NCBI GenBank assembly: GCA_964425005.1
Contig: CAYRKT010000043.1
Location: 1 to 13,187 of the forward strand
Length of the DNA stretch: 13,187 bases
Reading direction: 5' to 3'
Source of the DNA: CAYRKT01 sp964425005
GTDB taxonomy: Bacteria; Synergistota; Synergistia; CAYRKT01
In this document: positions 11,050-13,187 of the stretch, piece by piece
Layout of the letters: each line of letters starts with the position of its first letter
How positions within the stretch are numbered: position 1 is the stretch's first letter
The notes under the pieces: model-generated
Database searches by the model: none
What the model was told of the DNA's origin: nothing
What the model saw: the letters and a program-made list of their open reading frames with translations, nothing else
Position numbers and translations under genes: made by a program

Positions 11050-13116
11050 ATGAGCAGCGGCGGTATAGACCTGAAGCTCATAAGGAACATAGGCATCGCC
11101 GCTCACATAGACGCCGGCAAGACCACCACCACGGAGAGGATCCTCTTCTACACCGGCAGGTCCTACAGGATCGGAGAGGTCGACGAGGGCACCGCCACCA
11201 TGGACTGGATGGAGCAGGAGCGGGAGCGGGGCATAACCATAACCGCTGCTGCCACCGTTTGCAGCTGGAAAGGGCACACGATAAACATAATTGATACGCC
11301 CGGCCACGTGGATTTCACCGTGGAGGTCGAGAGGGCTCTTCGGGTGCTCGACGGGATGATCGCCGTCTTCTGCGCCGTCGGTGGGGTTCAGCCCCAGTCC
11401 GAGACGGTCTGGCGCCAGGCCGACAAGTACTCGGTGCCCAGGATCGCCTACGTGAACAAGATGGACAGGGTGGGGGCTGACTTCCACGGGGTGATAAAGC
11501 AGATAGAGGAGAAGCTCGGGGCCAACGCGGTGGCCATACAGCTTCCCATAGGGGTGGAGGACAGCTTCATCGGCGTGGTGGACCTGGTGTCCATGAGGGC
11601 CATAACCTACCTGGACGAGAAGGGCACCGAGATGAGGGTGGGCGAGGTGCCGCCCGAGCTGAGGGAAGAGGCGGAACTCGCCAGGGAGATACTGCTCGAG
11701 AAGCTCGCCGACCTGGACGAGGAGGTCATGTCCCTCTACCTGGACGGTCAGGAGGTTCCGGTGGAGCTGATGAAGAGGGCCATCAGGAGGGCCACGGTGG
11801 GCATGAGGATGGTGCCGGTGCTGTGCGGCTCCTCCTTCAGGAACAAGGGGATACAGCCGCTTCTGGACGCGGTGGTGGACTACCTGCCCAGCCCCCTGGA
11901 CCTCCCCCCCGTGAGGGGCTTCGACGTGGAGAGTGGCTCGGAGGTCCGCTTCGAGCCCTCGGTGGATGGTCCCTTCGTGGGGCTCGCCTTCAAGATCATG
12001 GTGGACCCCTACGTGGGCAAGCTGGTCTACGTGCGGGTCTACTCGGGTAGCATCGGCGCCGGGGTGACCTTGAAGAACTCCACCAAGGGGAGGAAGGAGA
12101 GGATAGGGCGCATCCTTCGGATGCACGCCAACAAGAGGGAGGACATAGACTTCGCCCACGCGGGGATGATAGTGGCCTTCCCCGGCCTCAAGGAGACGCA
12201 GACCGGGGATACCCTGTGCGACCCCTCCCTCTCAGTGGTGCTGGAGAAGATGGCCTTCCCCGAGCCGGTCATATCCATGTCGGTGGAGCCCAAGACCAGG
12301 GCCGATCAGGACAAGCTGGGGGTCGCCCTTTCGGCGCTCTCCGAGGAGGATCCGACCTTCAAGGTGTCCTACAACAGCGAGACGGGTCAGACCCTCATAT
12401 CCGGCATGGGGGAGCTACACCTGGAGATAATAGTCGACAGGCTCCAGAGGGAGTTCGGCGTGGGGGTCAAGGTGGGCAAGCCCCAGGTCTCCTACAGGGA
12501 GGCCATCACCGCCCCGGCCGAGGCGGAGGGCAAGTTCATCAGGCAGAGCGGCGGCCGTGGCCAGTACGGGCACGTGAAGATCGTGCTGGAGCCCTCGCCC
12601 GGCGGTGAGTTCGTCTTCGAGGACAGGACCAAGGGGGGCGTGATACCCAAGGAGTACATGCCGGCCATAGAGAAGGGCATAAGGGACGCCATGGAGAGCG
12701 GCGTGATGGCCGGATACCCGGTGCTGGGGGCGAAGGTGGCCGTCGTGGACGGCTCATACCACGAGGTGGATTCCTCCGAGATGGCGTTCCGGATAGCTGG
12801 CTCCATCGCCTTCAAGGAGGCCATGAAGAAGGCGAGCCCCGTCCTGATGGAGCCCTACATGGAGGTGGAGGTGGTCTGCCCGGAGGAGTACGTGGGCGAC
12901 GTGATAGGGGACCTGAACTCCCGGAGGGGCAGGGTGGAGTCCATAGACATGAGGGGCAACACCAGGATAATAAGGGCCCTGGTGCCCCTCGCCGAGATGT
13001 TCGGGTACTCCACAGACCTGCGCAACATAACCCAGGGCAGGGCCACCTACACGATGATGTTCGCCAGGTACGAGCCGATGCCGGCGGAGCTGGCTTCGCA
13101 GCTGATGGAGTCGTAA
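11050..13116 (+). CDS. fusA: Translation elongation factor G
   Basis: A complete 688-residue EF-G, the GTPase that drives tRNA-mRNA translocation. G1 AHIDAGKTTTTE (18-29), G2 RGITI (60-64), G3 DTPGH (82-86, with the catalytic H86) and G4 NKMD (136-139) are intact, followed by the EF-G-specific insert and domains II to V. Domain IV shows SGGRGQYGHV and domain V ends in GNTRIIRALVPLAEMFGYST and RNITQGRATYTMMFARYEPMP. It is of ordinary length and in the usual place between rpsG (17 nt upstream) and tuf. Nothing suggests an EF-G2 or TetM-like paralogue. Confidence 0.97.
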   Translation: MSSGGIDLKLIRNIGIAAHIDAGKTTTTERILFYTGRSYRIGEVDEGTATMDWMEQERERGITITAAATVCSWKGHTINIIDTPGHVDFTVEVERALRVLDGMIAVFCAVGGVQPQSETVWRQADKYSVPRIAYVNKMDRVGADFHGVIKQIEEKLGANAVAIQLPIGVEDSFIGVVDLVSMRAITYLDEKGTEMRVGEVPPELREEAELAREILLEKLADLDEEVMSLYLDGQEVPVELMKRAIRRATVGMRMVPVLCGSSFRNKGIQPLLDAVVDYLPSPLDLPPVRGFDVESGSEVRFEPSVDGPFVGLAFKIMVDPYVGKLVYVRVYSGSIGAGVTLKNSTKGRKERIGRILRMHANKREDIDFAHAGMIVAFPGLKETQTGDTLCDPSLSVVLEKMAFPEPVISMSVEPKTRADQDKLGVALSALSEEDPTFKVSYNSETGQTLISGMGELHLEIIVDRLQREFGVGVKVGKPQVSYREAITAPAEAEGKFIRQSGGRGQYGHVKIVLEPSPGGEFVFEDRTKGGVIPKEYMPAIEKGIRDAMESGVMAGYPVLGAKVAVVDGSYHEVDSSEMAFRIAGSIAFKEAMKKASPVLMEPYMEVEVVCPEEYVGDVIGDLNSRRGRVESIDMRGNTRIIRALVPLAEMFGYSTDLRNITQGRATYTMMFARYEPMPAELASQLMES

Positions 13117-13148
13117 CAGGCTACTCGATGAGCGGGGAGGTATAGGAT

Positions 13149-13187
13149 ATGGCGAAGGAGAAGTTCGAGAGGAAGAAGCCGCATTTG
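13149..13187 (+). CDS. tuf: Elongation factor Tu, first 13 codons
   Basis: Truncated by the right edge. ATG 13149, with GGGGAGG about 8 nt upstream, opens MAKEKFERKKPHL, the nearly invariant N terminus of bacterial EF-Tu. Its position 32 nt after fusA confirms the str operon order. EF-Tu delivers aminoacyl-tRNA to the ribosome. Confidence 0.93.
   Translation, partial: MAKEKFERKKPHL

Noticed and set aside
1..13187. CRISPR arrays, tRNA or rRNA genes, insertion sequences, phage genes
   Set aside because: No spaced direct repeats, cloverleaf sequences, transposase motifs or integrase motifs were seen; the codon style is uniform across the window, giving no sign of recent transfer.

Overview
The window most resembles a GC-rich, amino-acid-fermenting anaerobe of the Synergistota (Thermanaerovibrio-like). 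This is inferred from coding style (AGG for arginine and ATA for isoleucine despite high GC, many TTG and GTG starts, GGAGGTG-type ribosome sites) and from gene content (ferredoxin-rich amino-acid dehydrogenase, Na+-coupled amino-acid transporter, lysine aminotransferase). No 16S gene or other decisive marker is present. Except for the truncated comB-like gene at the left edge, every gene lies on the + strand.

Region 1 (1-487): the 5' end of a comB-like gene on the minus strand, then a divergent promoter region and a G-rich leader.

Region 2 (488-5589): an apparent catabolic operon. Five tightly packed genes encode a flavo-iron-sulfur amino-acid dehydrogenase: [2Fe-2S] HcnA-like protein, FAD/NAD(P)-fold HcnB-like subunit, 2x[4Fe-4S] ferredoxin, BFD-like [2Fe-2S] protein and a DAO-family FAD subunit. 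The order matches the archaeal dye-linked L-proline dehydrogenase pattern pdhA-F-X-B, but the alpha subunit is split into two genes. A LeuT-type Na+ symporter follows, then a 37-residue single-span protein resembling the MetS small subunit of such transporters. A UUCG-capped hairpin closes the group.

Region 3 (5641-7129): a strong-looking promoter drives L-lysine 6-aminotransferase (lat), followed by a 15-bp hairpin. Uptake, an amino-acid or imino-acid dehydrogenase and a lysine epsilon-transaminase side by side suggest a lysine / piperideine-6-carboxylate / pipecolate or proline catabolic island. The substrate is inferred, not shown.

Region 4 (7159-8591): a bactofilin overlaps a membrane-anchored coiled-coil DUF3084 protein.

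Region 5 (8716-9745): a LUD-domain protein and a KdgF-like cupin.

Region 6 (9748-13187): the str operon, with its own TTGACA promoter inside a short inverted repeat: L7Ae-like K-turn protein, rpsL, rpsG, fusA and the first 13 codons of tuf. rpoBC is not directly upstream, unlike the common arrangement.
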